Shown: piece by piece, positions 12,195 through 24,536 of the stretch | Position numbering within the stretch: position 1 is the first letter of the stretch | Layout: the number at the start of each line of letters is the position of its first letter | DNA from: Craterostigma plantagineum | Lineage: Eukaryota; Streptophyta; Magnoliopsida; Lamiales; Linderniaceae | Direction: 5' to 3' | Assembly (NCBI GenBank): GCA_027422505.1 | Contig: JAPQWV010000409.1 | Span: forward strand, 186,001 to 250,000 | DNA length: 64,000 bases | Notes under the pieces: generated by a model | What the model saw: only the letters and a program-made list of their open reading frames with translations | Databases searched by the model: none | Told to the model about the DNA's origin: nothing | Program-made: the position numbers and the translations under genes

Positions 12195-12891
12195 TAATAC
12201 CTTCTCCGCAAGGTGATCGACGATCGTTCAGCTACAACAAGATAGTAGCAGTACAATCCGACTTTGGACGATTAATTAATGTTCACACTAGTACTGTAAT
12301 TGGGCTTCTAGGCCTCTTTTAATCTTAATGGGCCTATTTCAGCCCAATGCCAATTCTATTTTCTTGGGCACGTTATGGAGGCCCATTCCGTCTATCACGA
12401 CGAACCATGGTTAGGACTGCGGTTAAGCACATGGGACTGAGAATTTTCTGGATCATATAACTAACCTTCATTATGAACTAACGAACCACATGGACGAACA
12501 TGTACTATATATAGCAATTTCAGTGACGATGATTTATTACTACAACTGACTCTCGACCAACTAAATCATACAACGACTACCCATAGCTTGATTGAGGGAA
12601 AAAAAGGACTACCTAGCTTGATCTTACATCGTTTTCTTTGCAACGATCCATGCAAAACCGTTTCCTATTAATAGACAGATAAATTTATAAACCCTTTACT
12701 CCACCGAATTCTTACACTTTTCCCGCAAAGTAGCCACACTTCAAATTTCTATATATAGCATGTACGCTTTACCTTCATATAACCGTTATAAATACCCATG
12801 CAACGAAGGCATACATCCTCAGATCACATCAGCAGCAAAAGATATAATACACAGTTCGTTAGAGAAGAGGAGTTAGATTGAGAGTGTAATA
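12195..12891. promoter_or_regulatory. Divergent promoter region of GDPD4 and the first mannanase, with site II elements
   Basis: The GDPD side carries several TGGGCC/TGGGCT (site II) copies in both orientations between about 12299 and 12390, typical TCP-binding sites of housekeeping plant promoters. The mannanase side has its own TATA box. No coding sequence. Confidence 0.55.
12787..12794 (+). promoter_or_regulatory. TATA box of the first mannanase gene
   Basis: TATAAATA lies 98 bases upstream of the ATG at 12892, a normal distance allowing for a short leader. Confidence 0.6.
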
Positions 12892-14667
12892 ATGGACCGT
12901 CGTAGTAATATCTTTTCGCAGACTTACGTATGCATTACGGTTCTGATTTTCTTGGGAATTCTGTCGTCTGCATGCGAAGGTGGCGACGATTCAGCATTCG
13001 TAAGAACGACGGGTTCTCACTTTACTCTCAATGGATCGCCGTTCGTGTTCAACGGTTTCAATGCGTATTGGATGATGAACGTAGCTTCTAATCCCAGCGA
13101 GAGGTACAAAGTGACTGAAGTGTTTAGAGAATCTTCGGCCGCTGGGCTCACTGTGTGTCGGACATGGGCTTTCAGCGATGGAGGAGATAATGGCGCTCTT
13201 CAGACATCTCCCGGCGTATACAACGAACAAGTCTTTCAGGTACATTTATTAATTACATACAGCCATATTATTACGTAACATTCGATTGTAACATATAATC
13301 TCTTAAAAATTTTGTGATAAATCGATCGTTCAGGGACTAGATTTCGTGGTTTCCGAGGCAAGAAAGTACGGAATTCGCTTGATACTGAGCTTCGTGAACA
13401 ACTACAAGGATTACGGTGGCAGACCTCAATACGTTCAATGGGCTAAAAACGCGGGAGCTCAAGTGAACGGCGACGACGACTTCTACTCCCATCCCGTCGT
13501 CAAAGACTACTATAAAAACCACGTCCGAGTAAGTATATAATGAATAATTTAACAAAGTTACGCCATAAAAAAAAAAGCGTCGATTTCTAATATCTCAATT
13601 TACTAATCGGACGACAACGATGCAGAGGGTCGTGACAAGAGTTAACACGATCACGAGAGTAGCTTACAAGGACGACCCAACGATCATGGCTTGGGAGCTC
13701 ATCAACGAGCCCAGATGCCAAGCCGATTACTCGGGGAGAACCGTCAACGTAAGTACATATTCGATTTTTTATTCGTAGATTCTAATCGTTAAGATATGAC
13801 AACGATCAGAATTTAAATATGATACATTTTTCCTTCAGCTTAATGAGCTTTTAGGTGAATGTGATCATTCCTTCAAGCTTAATGAGCTTTTAGGTGAAGT
13901 GATCGTTCAACAATGATGCATTGCAGGGCTGGGTCCAGGAAATGGCAAGTTTCGTCAAATCATTGGACGAAAAGCACTTGTTGGAAGTAGGCATGGAAGG
14001 ATTCTACGGAGACGCAATGCCCGAGAGGAAGGAGGTAAACCCGGGCTACCAAGTGGGCACGGATTTCATCAGCAATCACCTCGTTAGGGAGATCGACTTC
14101 GCAACGGTTCACGCGTATCCCGACATTTGGCTGTCGGGGAAGAGCGAGGAGGAGCAGATGGCGTTCATGGAGAGATGGATGTCGAGCCACCTGGACGACT
14201 CGAGGAACGTGCTTAAGAAGCCGTTGGTGATCAGCGAGTTCGGAAAGTCTTGCAAGGATCAAGGGTTTACCTTGGGCGAGAGGGACGCTTACATGGGGAG
14301 TGTGTATAGGGATGTTTATAGGTACGCGCGGCTCAGCGGTGGGACGATGGGCGGCAGCCTTGTGTGGCAGCTGATGGCTCAGGGAATGGATTCTTACTAC
14401 GATGGGTACGAGATTGTCCTGTCGGAGAGTCCTTCCACGGCTGGGGTTATGTCGAGGCAGTCTCAGGCCATGAGTGCTTTGTCTCACGTGGCGAGGAGCG
14501 CCGCCGGCCGGCGCAGCAGCAGTAATAATGGCGGAGGCGCTCGTGCTTATAGAAATGCTCGCGGTGCGCGTCTCGGCCGTCGTCAGGGAGCTCATCGTGC
14601 GGCGGCGGCGCGTGGGCATCGTGTCAGTCGTCACCCTCGAGCCCATCATCATGGTGTTAACAACTGA
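12892..14667 (+). CDS. Mannan endo-1,4-beta-mannosidase (GH5), tandem copy 1, with an Arg/His-rich C-terminal tail
   Basis: Four exons: 12892..13239, 13334..13528, 13626..13748, 13927..14667 (468 aa). The enzyme cleaves internal beta-1,4 bonds of mannans in the cell wall. A signal peptide (about residues 1-29, hydrophobic core [17 protein letters not shown]) targets secretion. The GH5 fold includes [34 protein letters not shown] (acid/base Glu near 209), VHAYPDIW and VISEFGKS (nucleophile Glu near 326). The catalytic domain ends around SQAMSAL. Unlike its neighbour, the frame continues about 60 residues as a low-complexity Arg/Ala/Gly/His tail encoded by unusually GC-rich DNA. Exon boundaries and sizes of exons 2 and 3 are identical to copy 2, showing tandem duplication. 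Which numbered MAN gene this corresponds to is not clear. Confidence 0.93.
13831..13906 (+). repeat. Imperfect tandem duplication in mannanase intron 3
   Basis: A 38-base unit containing AATGAGCTTTTAGGTGAA occurs twice in a row (about 13831-13868 and 13869-13906), just before the 3' splice site of intron 3. The two copies differ at only a few bases, so the duplication is recent. Confidence 0.9.
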
Positions 14668-14714
14668 CGATGATGATGATGATTGATGATTGATGATGAT
14701 TGATGAATGATGAA
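14668..14714 (+). repeat. GAT/TGAT microsatellite after the first mannanase stop
   Basis: Irregular GAT and GATT repeats directly follow the stop codon, in the 3' UTR. Confidence 0.85.
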
Positions 14715-15439
14715 TATGCGTGTGGAGCTCCGCGTGGAATTAATGGATGCACCTAAATATAATATTACCTATATATTCGCTTTTGATTAAGAATACGAGG
14801 CGGCGTTTTGTTAGTTTTTATTGATTTATGCTGCGATGGTTTTTTGTTGTTGTGACATTTGCTTCTTCGGATCATTAATGAATAAACTATATTGTTATTT
14901 TTTGGTTAAATTTTATGAAATTATGATATGGAGCGTCTTCAACAATTATTATATTATCATCCGTTCATTCATTGGTTTTGACTTCCTTTCTTTACCCCAA
15001 GATATATATTATTTACCTATATATATTTTTGCATGCTGCTTTGCTTTACGACCGTATAACTATACCTTGTTAATAATTTTTTGTTAATTAATTTGATTAA
15101 AATAGAAAAGATCAACCCGGAAAACTGAATACAAGCATGAATTTGGAAAGATGTTCCTTAATAAATTTGGAAGCAGCGTGCATTGAAAACCGAATAAAAT
15201 CACATTTAATCAAAGCATGGAGATATTAGACGCGGGGAAGACGATATGGATTAAATTATATGGAGATCACCATGACATTCAATATATTTTGATTAATAAC
15301 CACTATTAATTAGTGTCTATTCAGATGATCGTCGTCCCTTATAAACTGCGATCTATGATCAGCTTCATCTCCTACATGCAAGGAAACAACTATATATCAT
15401 ATAACAATAATAACCAAAGAAGAAAAGGAAAAAGGTAAA
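14715..15439. other. Intergenic spacer between the tandem mannanases
   Basis: AT-rich 3' region of copy 1 and promoter of copy 2. A TATAAA lies at 15340-15345, about 95 bases upstream of the copy 2 start. No coding sequence recognised. Confidence 0.5.
15340..15345 (+). promoter_or_regulatory. TATA box of the second mannanase gene
   Basis: TATAAA about 95 bases upstream of the ATG at 15440. Spacing matches the TATA box of the first copy, but the surrounding sequence has diverged. Confidence 0.55.
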
Positions 15440-16933
15440 ATGGCTCGTGGGATTACTGAATTCTTGACGACGGCGCTGATATTATTACTATTGTGGGCCG
15501 TCAACGTCTCGTGTCAAAAGAGCACAACAGATGGGTTCGTAGGAAAGTATGGTTCTCACTTCGTCCTCGGCGGATCGACCTTTGTCTTCAATGGGTTCAA
15601 TGCTTATTGGATGATGACCGTGGCTTCGAATCCCAGTGAGAGGTACAAAGTTTCCCAGGTCTTCAAGGAAGCTTCCCAAGCTGGCCTCACTGTTGCTAGA
15701 ACTTGGGCTTTCAGCGATGGAGATAATAATGGTGCTCTTCAGAAATCGCCAGGAGTCTACGACGAACAAGTCTTTCAGGTTATCCTTTTATTATTCTCTA
15801 GCTACTCTAAACACACACTGTATTCGCATTTCTCTTGATCACCTAATTATATATTATACTTGATCGATCGATCATCAGTCGCTGGATTTTGTGGTATCTG
15901 AAGCAAGGAAGAATGGGATTCGCTTGATATTGAGCTTGGTGAATAATTACAAGGAGTACGGCGGCAGACCTAAGTATGTTGGGTGGGCTAAAAGTGCAGG
16001 CTCTCAGATTAAAAGTGACGATGATTTCTACACGAATACAGTCGTAAGAGGTTACTACAAGAACCACGTTAAGGTTCGTCGGAATTACGTTTTAGGGTTT
16101 AGCTCATGCATATGAAAGTCCTTTTTAATTCTTCTTCTACTAAGTGTTTTGTATACGATATGAATAATGCAGAAGGTACTGACTAGAATCAACACGGTGA
16201 CTAAAACTGCGTACAAGGATGATTCGACAATCATGGCCTGGGAACTAATCAACGAGCCACGCTGCCAATCCGATACTTCTGGGAAGACGATCACCGTAAG
16301 TAATGAATATATCATCCCATCGTTTTGTGAATGCAATCGAATCTACGTGTCTTCATATATATACTGCCACTGCAGGGATGGATTCGAGAAATGGCACCTT
16401 ACGTGAAATCATTGGACAACAAGCACTTGGTGGGCGTAGGAATGGAAGGATACTACGGGCCGGGCCAGAGGCAGAAGCTCAACCCAGGTGGTTTCCTATT
16501 TGGAACAGATTTCATCGACGCGCATTTCGTCAAAGAAGTCGACTTTGCGACCTTACACGCTTACCCCGACATATGGTTGTCTGGAAAAAGCGAGGAAGAG
16601 CAGTCGAAGTTCATGGGCGATTGGCTGTTCAACCACTGGACATATGCCAAGACTGTGCTGAAGAAGCCTTTGGTTCTCGGGGAATTTGGAAAGTCGAGCA
16701 AAGATCCAGGGTACAATCTGCAGAAGAGGGATAAGTTCATCGGAGATGTTTATGCAAATATATATTCCTATGCTCAGTCGAGCGGTGGGGCTATGAGCGG
16801 TGGCTTAGTGTGGCAGATCTTAGCTCAAGGCATGGATTCTTTCCATGATGGATATGAGATAGTCTTGTCTCAGAATCCTTCCACGGCTGGTGTTATTACT
16901 AAGCAGTCACAAGCCATGGATAAGTTGTTTTAA
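15440..16933 (+). CDS. Mannan endo-1,4-beta-mannosidase (GH5), tandem copy 2
   Basis: Four exons: 15440..15778, 15879..16073, 16173..16295, 16376..16933 (404 aa). It has the same secreted GH5 mannanase architecture as the upstream copy. The signal peptide is at about residues 1-25 ([15 protein letters not shown]). Catalytic motifs are WELINEPR (Glu near 206) and VLGEFGKS (Glu near 322), with [17 protein letters not shown] between them. The protein stops shortly after the catalytic domain ([10 protein letters not shown]), the usual plant length, so the long tail of copy 1 is not shared. Introns interrupt at the same codons in both copies, but intron sequences have diverged, so the duplication is not very recent. 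Confidence 0.94.
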
Positions 16934-17372
16934 GGAGCTACTCGTTTTTGTGATTTCCGAACAAGATTATGTTTTCAGTCTTTGGCGATGGGAATTTTAA
17001 TCAAGTCGATATTATTTACTAATTAGTAATTTGATCTTGTTCCTGTGGAGAATAATATACGAACCGTGAATATTATACGAATACTATCAAATCCATGGAA
17101 GCATAATACATCATCCTCACGCTTTACATTGTTTTAGGGAAATCACCAATTTTCTAATTCTTAAACAACACTGGACAGTTTCGAGCTTAACGAGGAAAGA
17201 ATGAGGGAAAAACGCACCCTATGGAACAAAATACAACAAGGAATACATACGAACAAAAATTCTCATTATGGCGAAAATATAGAACAATGCACAAAATCCT
17301 AATCTGTACCTTCTTTTAACAAAATTTTACCCAAGACCAAAAGAAAACTGAATGTGAAGGCATAGCAGCATC
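16934..17372. other. Convergent 3' regions of mannanase 2 and SCYL2
   Basis: AT-rich; no coding sequence or repeat recognised. Confidence 0.5.
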
Positions 17373-20300
17373 TTACAGCAAATCCAGGAGATTAGGCTGC
17401 CCCGACTTTGCAGACCCATTTTGTCGTGGGTTGCCCCGACCTCGACCTGATCCAACTCTCCCTACAGTAGTTGTTGGAGGTGGAGCAAGCCTTGGTGCGA
17501 TTGACTCGCTCTTGCTAGAACCAAATATGGATCCTATATCTGATGATGCCTTTTCGTTCCTTGAGCTAACCGAAATGCCGTGATTTTGCTTTAAATTCCC
17601 AAGAGAGTTCATCGAATTGATGCTACCACCAATATTTGATGAAGATGATGATGGTGTTGGTCTAACTCCTAGATTCTGGGTCTTATCCTGGACAGGAATT
17701 GGTGTCCCAAAGGCCCACGACGGAGATTGGCTGGTCAAGGTACTGTTTGTTGTCGGGGTGTAGCTTCCAAGACCAAATTGTTTATTTGCCATGGTTGCTG
17801 CAGTTCCATTGCTGGGAGACCCAGAAACACCTGAGGAGTGCGGTGGCCAATTAGCGAAAGGGTCGATATCGCCTAAAATGGGATTTGAATTAGATGAGTC
17901 ACTGTTTCCATTTAGGTTTTCTAAGCCACCAAATGGAGGTGTGGTGGCGTCGGATGAAGATCTAGGAGGCCATTCGACATCAACAGCGGGGACGGAATTC
18001 TGACTAGGCAGCACTGAAGGTTGAGGGACTGAAGTAGATGAAGGCTGCGGCTGCTGCTGGGAAAGTGGAGCTGCTCTTGCAGGCACCGCCCAGTCATCAT
18101 CCCACGATGCACCTTGCTTAGGAACTGATGCGCTGCCACTGTTGAGCATCTTATTCATTTTTCCTGAACTATTATTATTGTCAGCAGCAGATAGTGGTCT
18201 TCGAATATCTGGGATCTCAGAATTGGTCAGGGTCACTCCTCGTTTCTCTTCGATTTTCCTGTTATAAAAGCAGAAAAGTAGTTTTAGGCTCAGCAATCTT
18301 GTAATATACACGAATGGTGAGTTCCAAACTATGCAAGTTCAAAAGAACGAAATCCGATGCCAAATAGAGGGACACTAATGTGCAAGGCTACGTTACTGTT
18401 GCAAAAGATAGTATTGATGATTAATACCTTAGGACATCCTTCACAAAGTGCATGTACTTTGCAAACTGCTGAACATTCAATTGCTGTGTAATGAGAAGAG
18501 GTACAAGCAGTGGAAGAACATGCTCGGCCACAAATTCAATGCCATACTGAAAAATAGAAACAGAGCCATCAAATGATAAGAATGAACTCTAATTTTGAGG
18601 AGCTCTCTTGCTCCTGCCAAGATATTAGAATAACGAACCTGTTTCAAAATTGAGTTTGCGACCCCAAGGGTACACATGAGAGTTGGAGCAGAATGATCAA
18701 CAGCTGTACACCGTTGGATAGTTTGAAGAATCTCTACTGTGGCACTTTTATCTAGTACGGTTACCAATTCACTAAAACATACGAGGGCATTCACTCTCAC
18801 CTGCACACCAGAAGAAACAAAGGTTTGAGACTGGCAAAAAATAAAATAAAATAATAGAATACAACAAAAAAGCAGCTGAAATCATGACAGATGCTGATTT
18901 TAAGTCTATTCTGTGCCTAATCTTGTCATAAGGGAAGAAACATTTGTACCGCTGCAACAGTCGTTTTAAGTGCCAATCCATGGACACGAGGCAGAACAGC
19001 CTGCTTTACCAGCTGAAAATAAAAACAAGCAGAAATATAATGAGAACCAATCTTGTAATCTCTAACAAGGCTACATTAGATAGAAGCCAGGCCAAAGATT
19101 AATCTGTTTATAAAAATATTAGCTACAATGAAGGTTCATTTCCAAATGAAATGCCAAATATCAGACAACCCCGCCTTTAATGAAGGTTCACTTAACATGT
19201 AAAATAGGAGAAACAAGTTCTCTGCATTAAGCTTTCCAAGAAATAACCATAGCAGACAACTATCACCTGAACATCCAGTCGCTTTGCAAGGGAAACAGTC
19301 TTCTTTAGAACTTCCTCTTGTAATCGAGCATCGGTATCATCATAAGCTCGAATAAGCATTGGTAAAACATGCTGTATAAGGTGCTCCTGGCTAGCCTGCA
19401 AGCAAAAGAAAAATACAGTGCCTCTGGTACAAGTCTCACTGATAAAAGCAACACCCTTTTGACTTCGACTATTCCATCCTTCCCAGAAGATATGTGCCAC
19501 CACACATACATTACTTGAGAGCCACATTAATCATGTAAATATATACGTGCCATTCAAGTAATTATTTACATGAACATCAATTAAGATAATTGCACTACCT
19601 TGTTTATAATAAGCTCTGATTGCTTTAAAAGAAGTAACAATGTATCCCCTGCAGCTGAATTTAAGACAGGAACAAGAGCCGGTAGTGTCGACAACTCAAA
19701 ATCGTTTTTGTCCTGAGCAAATTTTAAATACATGTCATATAATATCTGCTCCAGTTAGAATTGGTACTACAATTACCCATTAAACAAACATTACCAACAT
19801 TTATTACGTGTGTAGTTTTATAAATTCAAGGTCACGTGAATCATGAAGCCTCATAAAAATAGACAATACTTTACAGGTCGATAAAAACTATAGTTTTACC
19901 TGCGACTCCGCAATTGTTAAAACCATTGGCAGAATCATTGGTTGCATTACCAAATTTCTGAGTTCTGCACAAAGTGGTGGGAGAACCTGTATAGAAGATG
20001 TTCATCCATAACTCAGATAAGCATTTCCTAAAAGCTTATCAGATGATTATGCAACTACATGAACAACGCATCCAACACCCTCGATAACCAAACTGTCACT
20101 ATAAGAATAGCCATGTGATGCCATAACATACAGATGCATGTCAAGGACAGACCCGGAGCATCGTTAAATTTTAAATGAGTTTATTTTCTCAATGACTTAT
20201 ACTATAAGCATACAACAATAAGTTTTAGAATTGATCAAAATCACGAACAAAGAAAAAAACTAAAATTACATTGATGATAATGCATGAGACAGACCTTATA

Positions 20301-22598
20301 ACGAAGTACTCGAGGATCAAAATCTTTCCACATGTCTGATAATGCTTTTAAGAATTCAGATTTCTGCATGTTATCTCGCTCCTGGTATCAATTAGGTCAT
20401 CATTAAAATTAACCTTAGTAAAATCGATCACATAAATTTGAATGAAAAAACATTATATCGTACTATCATGTGATCGAGGAAGCGAAGAGCACGGAATCTA
20501 GTATCCTCCCGAAAAAAGGATGAACCTGAATATGTAGAAAAGACTAATTATATAAAGTACAAGCAAACTACTAATCATGTTTATTTTATTTCGTCAAACT
20601 ATTCCTACCAATTAATTAACATGTCAAGACAAGTTCAATCATATCCCCAATAAATAAATGCATAATAGTATATTTGAATACATTATAGTAGCCAAAGCTT
20701 CAATTACCTGTAAAATCCAAAGCTGTTGGTCGTGAAGCTTCATTTGCAGAAAGCATTCTCTGCAGATCTGGAATTAGCTCCCTCGGAATAGCACTAAAAG
20801 CCTCATTGGTAAGATAGGTCAAACTATTCATATACTGCAAACAAATTGTTGTCAATTAACCACCACACTTAAAGAAAGGTTGTAAACAGAACTTTTAGTA
20901 AGGCTACAGACCAAAGTTCACGGGATGCGACAGGATTACCATTTTCACATTGTTGTGGCAGTCAAATAAAGGTTTTCGTGCTATCAAGTGGTAGGCAAGA
21001 CACCCAAAACTGAAAACATCAGAGGCAGAACCAACTGCTGATGTTCTATTACGAACCAACTCGGGAGCAGTGTAGTTTAACGATGGCTGCAGCGGAAGTA
21101 CAGAATCTTCCACGTCGTATTCCTAGGAAAAAGAATATCTGATCCATCAGTCAAATTATCAATTAACAATATAACAAGACCTCAAATAGTCCATCTTTAG
21201 CTTACCGCAATATCTTTAAACAGTAACTTCTCATTTTAGTATTACACTCCAAAATATGTATAGGACTATAGGTTATTAAAAAAAAGCACAATCTTCGAGA
21301 GGAGCAGACGAAATATTTTCAATTCCTTGCAGTTTACAGATTGACCGGCAATGCAGCAAATGGATATATATATTGACAAGAAAGGGAAAACGTAATCGGC
21401 AGGTTTCTCATATAATGAAGCAAAACTCATCCAAACAAAATAAACCAACAAGGAGTTACTCACCGCATAGTGGAACGCATGTGTAGCTCCAGAATCAGGG
21501 GCCAGATCAGTTGAAACTGCAAAACCAAAACCGCAAAGCTTCCAAGCACCATTTAATGTAATTACAACAGTCTGTCAACGAAAATGTGAAAAAGGCCTAA
21601 GTAATCTGGGAACTCTATATCAAAGAGCACTAGTAGAGAGAACAATAAAGAACAACAAACTTCAAGAAAGTAACGAAGTCAGAAAAAGTTGCTTTTGTTC
21701 TGTCACGATTCATTTGGCACATTTAACTAGCATCAGCTCTATAGATAATTGATCTACATTCAGATCACACAAAATCATAGAGAGGGTACAATTCGTCATC
21801 TTGTCTGTCTTTCTCCCATCCCATCTGATAGCACATAATACTTGAAATAGATAAGTGAGTTAATGGCAATTAACCTCAGGTGATATGGCCCGATGAACTA
21901 AGCGAGCATTGTTATGAAGAAAACCCAGTGTCTCAGCAATCTGAAACAATCCGTGCTTCACCTCCAACAGTCCCATTTGCTGGAATAACATTACACAATT
22001 CTTTAACATTCAGCTTAAGATCACTCTAAAATCAGGGAAACTGATAAACAGAAGGGGTTTCACAATGATTGATAATTTAAAGCCCAATTAATAGTAGCGG
22101 TACCAGTCCCTTGAGATCCTTAGGTACGCTGGATATATCGTTCACATTCCCCGTCGCATTAGCCACAGATGCAAAAAGAGGCTCCGTGACCATAGCCATC
22201 GCATTCTTACTCTCATCGAGCGCCTGTACCACGTGTAAGACCCCAGGGTGCCTCAGCCTGACAAGCCTGGAAGCATCGGCCCGAATCACATCCAAAAACG
22301 CGTCCTCCGCCGCCTTGGACAGTCCAGCCCGTTGCCGGGCATCCGACAACGCCTTCTTATCAAGAACCCAAACGCAAACCGTCGGGTAGACCGCCGGCGT
22401 ATGACCATCACGTGACTTCGCGGAGTACAATTTCCAGGCGAGCCCCGGCCCGGCGGAACCGATCTGATCGCCGAGTTCATAATCCTGCATGGCCCGTGGA
22501 AGGCCCGTTACTTCTTGAACCGTGGTTTGGACGGTCTTTTCGATCACGGCGGAGGCCTTGGCAAAGGCCTGGGTCAAGGTTTTCATGTTCAGGGACAT
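17373..22598 (-). CDS. SCYL2: SCY1-like protein 2 (SCYL2) pseudokinase
   Basis: Fourteen exons on the minus strand: 22104..22598, 21875..21979, 21464..21571, 20940..21122, 20708..20834, 20464..20525, 20295..20381, 19900..19986, 19599..19712, 19267..19395, 18950..19012, 18639..18800, 18428..18546, 17373..18258 (908 aa, close to Arabidopsis SCYL2). It acts in clathrin-dependent trafficking at the trans-Golgi/endosome; in Arabidopsis SCYL2 loss affects growth and root hairs. The N-terminus [20 protein letters not shown] is followed by a kinase fold without catalytic motifs (HRAISPE for HRD, GFGFA for DFG). Exons 5-13 encode HEAT-type helices, and the last exon is a Ser/Pro/Asn-rich disordered tail ending NLLDLL, a likely clathrin-box-like end. 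The start is the ATG at 22598. All junctions are GT-AG and in phase. Confidence 0.95.
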
Positions 22599-22679
22599 AT
22601 CGCCTAGCTTCAATTGGGGGTTGACGGGCTAAAATTGAGGATTATCCGCCGGATGCGATTCTGATCGGAGCTGCTCAGA

Positions 22680-22717
<38 letters not shown>

Positions 22718-23178
22718 GCGGTTTGATTGAAAACGAATTTAATTGAGATCCAGAGAGAAAGGGGGGGACGACTTGCCCTCCTAATTGTGCTTAGCTTAGG
22801 CTAATTAAAATTGCTCTATTAAATGCCATGTCAATAGTTTTCAATCAAGTCCCTCGAAATCTTGAAATTTACGCTATTGGCCAGAGATTGAACAAAGTTA
22901 CTGTTTTAGGACAAGACTAGTCGGTCATAGACCATTTCACTTCTCAGGCATCATTTCAATTTTCAACTAGGAGGATGTATACAGTACAACAACCTAAACT
23001 CAACGCGTAACTCTTCCCAGATTCCCTTTACGGTATCATAACAACAAGAACATCATAAAAAGTGGGGAAAGACAAGAAGATTATCAAGTGCACACAAATA
23101 AATAATAGATCACAGACCAAGACATGATGAGAAGGAAATCCAAGTCTCCTATAATAATATCAAATGGCTGGGCTCAGC
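22599..23178. other. SCYL2 5' leader and 3' end of the membrane-protein gene
   Basis: Contains the SCYL2 promoter and leader, including a CT microsatellite. The part after about 22800 probably includes the 3' UTR of the next minus-strand gene. No other gene seen. Confidence 0.5.
22687..22715. repeat. (CT)14 microsatellite in the SCYL2 5' leader
   Basis: A pure CT run (GA on the transcribed sense) about 90 bases upstream of the SCYL2 start codon. Confidence 0.95.
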
Positions 23179-24206
23179 TCATCTAAGGCTCATTACAGGC
23201 CAGGTGGCTGTGCTTCTGCCAACGGAGGAGGGCAGAGGCGGCCTTATAACTGGGACACGTTTCACAATCGAGAATGCTTCGTTCATTCGAGCAGCACGGC
23301 TCATCACCTCAGATGCTTTCTGCAAAACCCAAGTAAAGTAGCACTCATAATGATTTAATGAAATCTCGATATAGGGAGTATTGATCATATATAGACTAGA
23401 GCTTGCACGTTAAAACCTCATTCATATAGTTTCTCGGATGGAGCATTATGAAGTCCATCGAACAAAAACATAAGTAGATGAGCTAGTATATGCCAAAGAG
23501 AATTTGCACGGACCTTATCATTACAGGTGACCTTAATCTGCTGCAATCCCTTGGCTTTACTTCTCATCCTATTCAACCTGCGTGCGAGTATTATTACTAA
23601 GCCCACCATTGCAGCTGCGGCAGGTACAGTCCACATAGGACTCGTTTTCTTAAATAAGCAGTATTTCAAGAAATCCATGGGCATCATCCACGGCACAATC
23701 ACCCTTCTCCTTTCAACCTCGCCATCACTTTTCTTGTCGTTCTCAGAGGGACAATCAACTGCGTGGTTTTTGTCCTCCTCGCGACCGTCCTCCTCCACCA
23801 TAACCTCGGATATATCATCGAAATTCTCCTCCAAGGCACTAACTTTACCAGAGCCCACTTCAATTTCAGAGCAAGAAGACCCCAATGACTCCTCTTGTCC
23901 ACTATATTTGTCAAAGACCGCTTCTTTTCTCTCGTTATTATCAGAGAAACTCATACCCATCTCGTTATCCCCATCCAAAGAGCGTTCGCTGCTGCTAGAA
24001 TCCGACAAAAGCTCTGCCGACGCCTTAGGAAGGAAGCGGTCAGGATCCTCGTCTACGCGTTTAGAAGGGTCTTCTGCGAAATAATTTTCCTCCAATAAGC
24101 CGCCGAGTTCGATCTCATCGGAGGAGTTGAGTGGGGTGGACTCCGAGTCCGAGCTGGAGTTAATAACCTCCCAATCTTGAAATTCGTCCGAGGCAACGGC
24201 GTCCAT
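23179..24206 (-). CDS. Plant-specific single-pass membrane protein of unknown function (DUF6821-like)
   Basis: Two exons on the minus strand: 23514..24206 and 23179..23319 (277 aa). About 170 residues of acidic, Ser-rich sequence (starting MDAVASDEFQDWEVINSSSD) precede a Trp/Pro-rich patch (RRVIVPWMMPMDFLKYCLF). A single hydrophobic span follows (about residues 195-215, VPAAAAMVGLVIILARRL). After it come basic residues, KVTCNDK at the splice junction, and a conserved C-terminal block ending ATWPVMSLR. The layout resembles an uncharacterised plant family that I remember as DUF6821; this family name is tentative. No catalytic motif is visible. The first part of exon 1 and the upstream region are duplicated at 27.8-28.8 kb. 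Confidence 0.85.
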
Positions 24207-24536
24207 TAATGTAAAATAAGAAAGGAAGAAGATGAAAAACGAGACAAAAAATTTGGAAACTGTGTCAGAGAGGTTTCACGTTCACCGTCTTCTAGACGAG
24301 AAAATGGATATTTAGATGAGGAGCGATAGTGGAGTCTAACACGTGGAATATTATACTATATATATTCCGCAAATTGTAGTATATAGGAAGTAAATACTAA
24401 ATTACAATGAGGAAACGTAGTATAGTAGCTTCCTAAATCCCAAAACATAATTTAATTCACAGCCAAACCTAGCAATCACTCTACACATCCATTACCGGTT
24501 GTAAAATTGCAATACCACATGGTAAAATGACGTAAC
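23755..24536. repeat. Source copy of the segmental duplication
   Basis: This 782-bp stretch (5' two-thirds of exon 1 plus about 330 bp of upstream DNA) recurs in the same orientation at 27821-28769 with only scattered substitutions. Homology starts inside exon 1 at TCAACTGCGTGG and ends at ATGACGTAA. Confidence 0.93.

Noticed and set aside
14474..14686. Alternative frame over the mannanase tail ending in an Asp run
   Set aside because: The Asp run comes from the GAT microsatellite and the frame has no independent start context. It is kept only as evidence for a possible frameshift.
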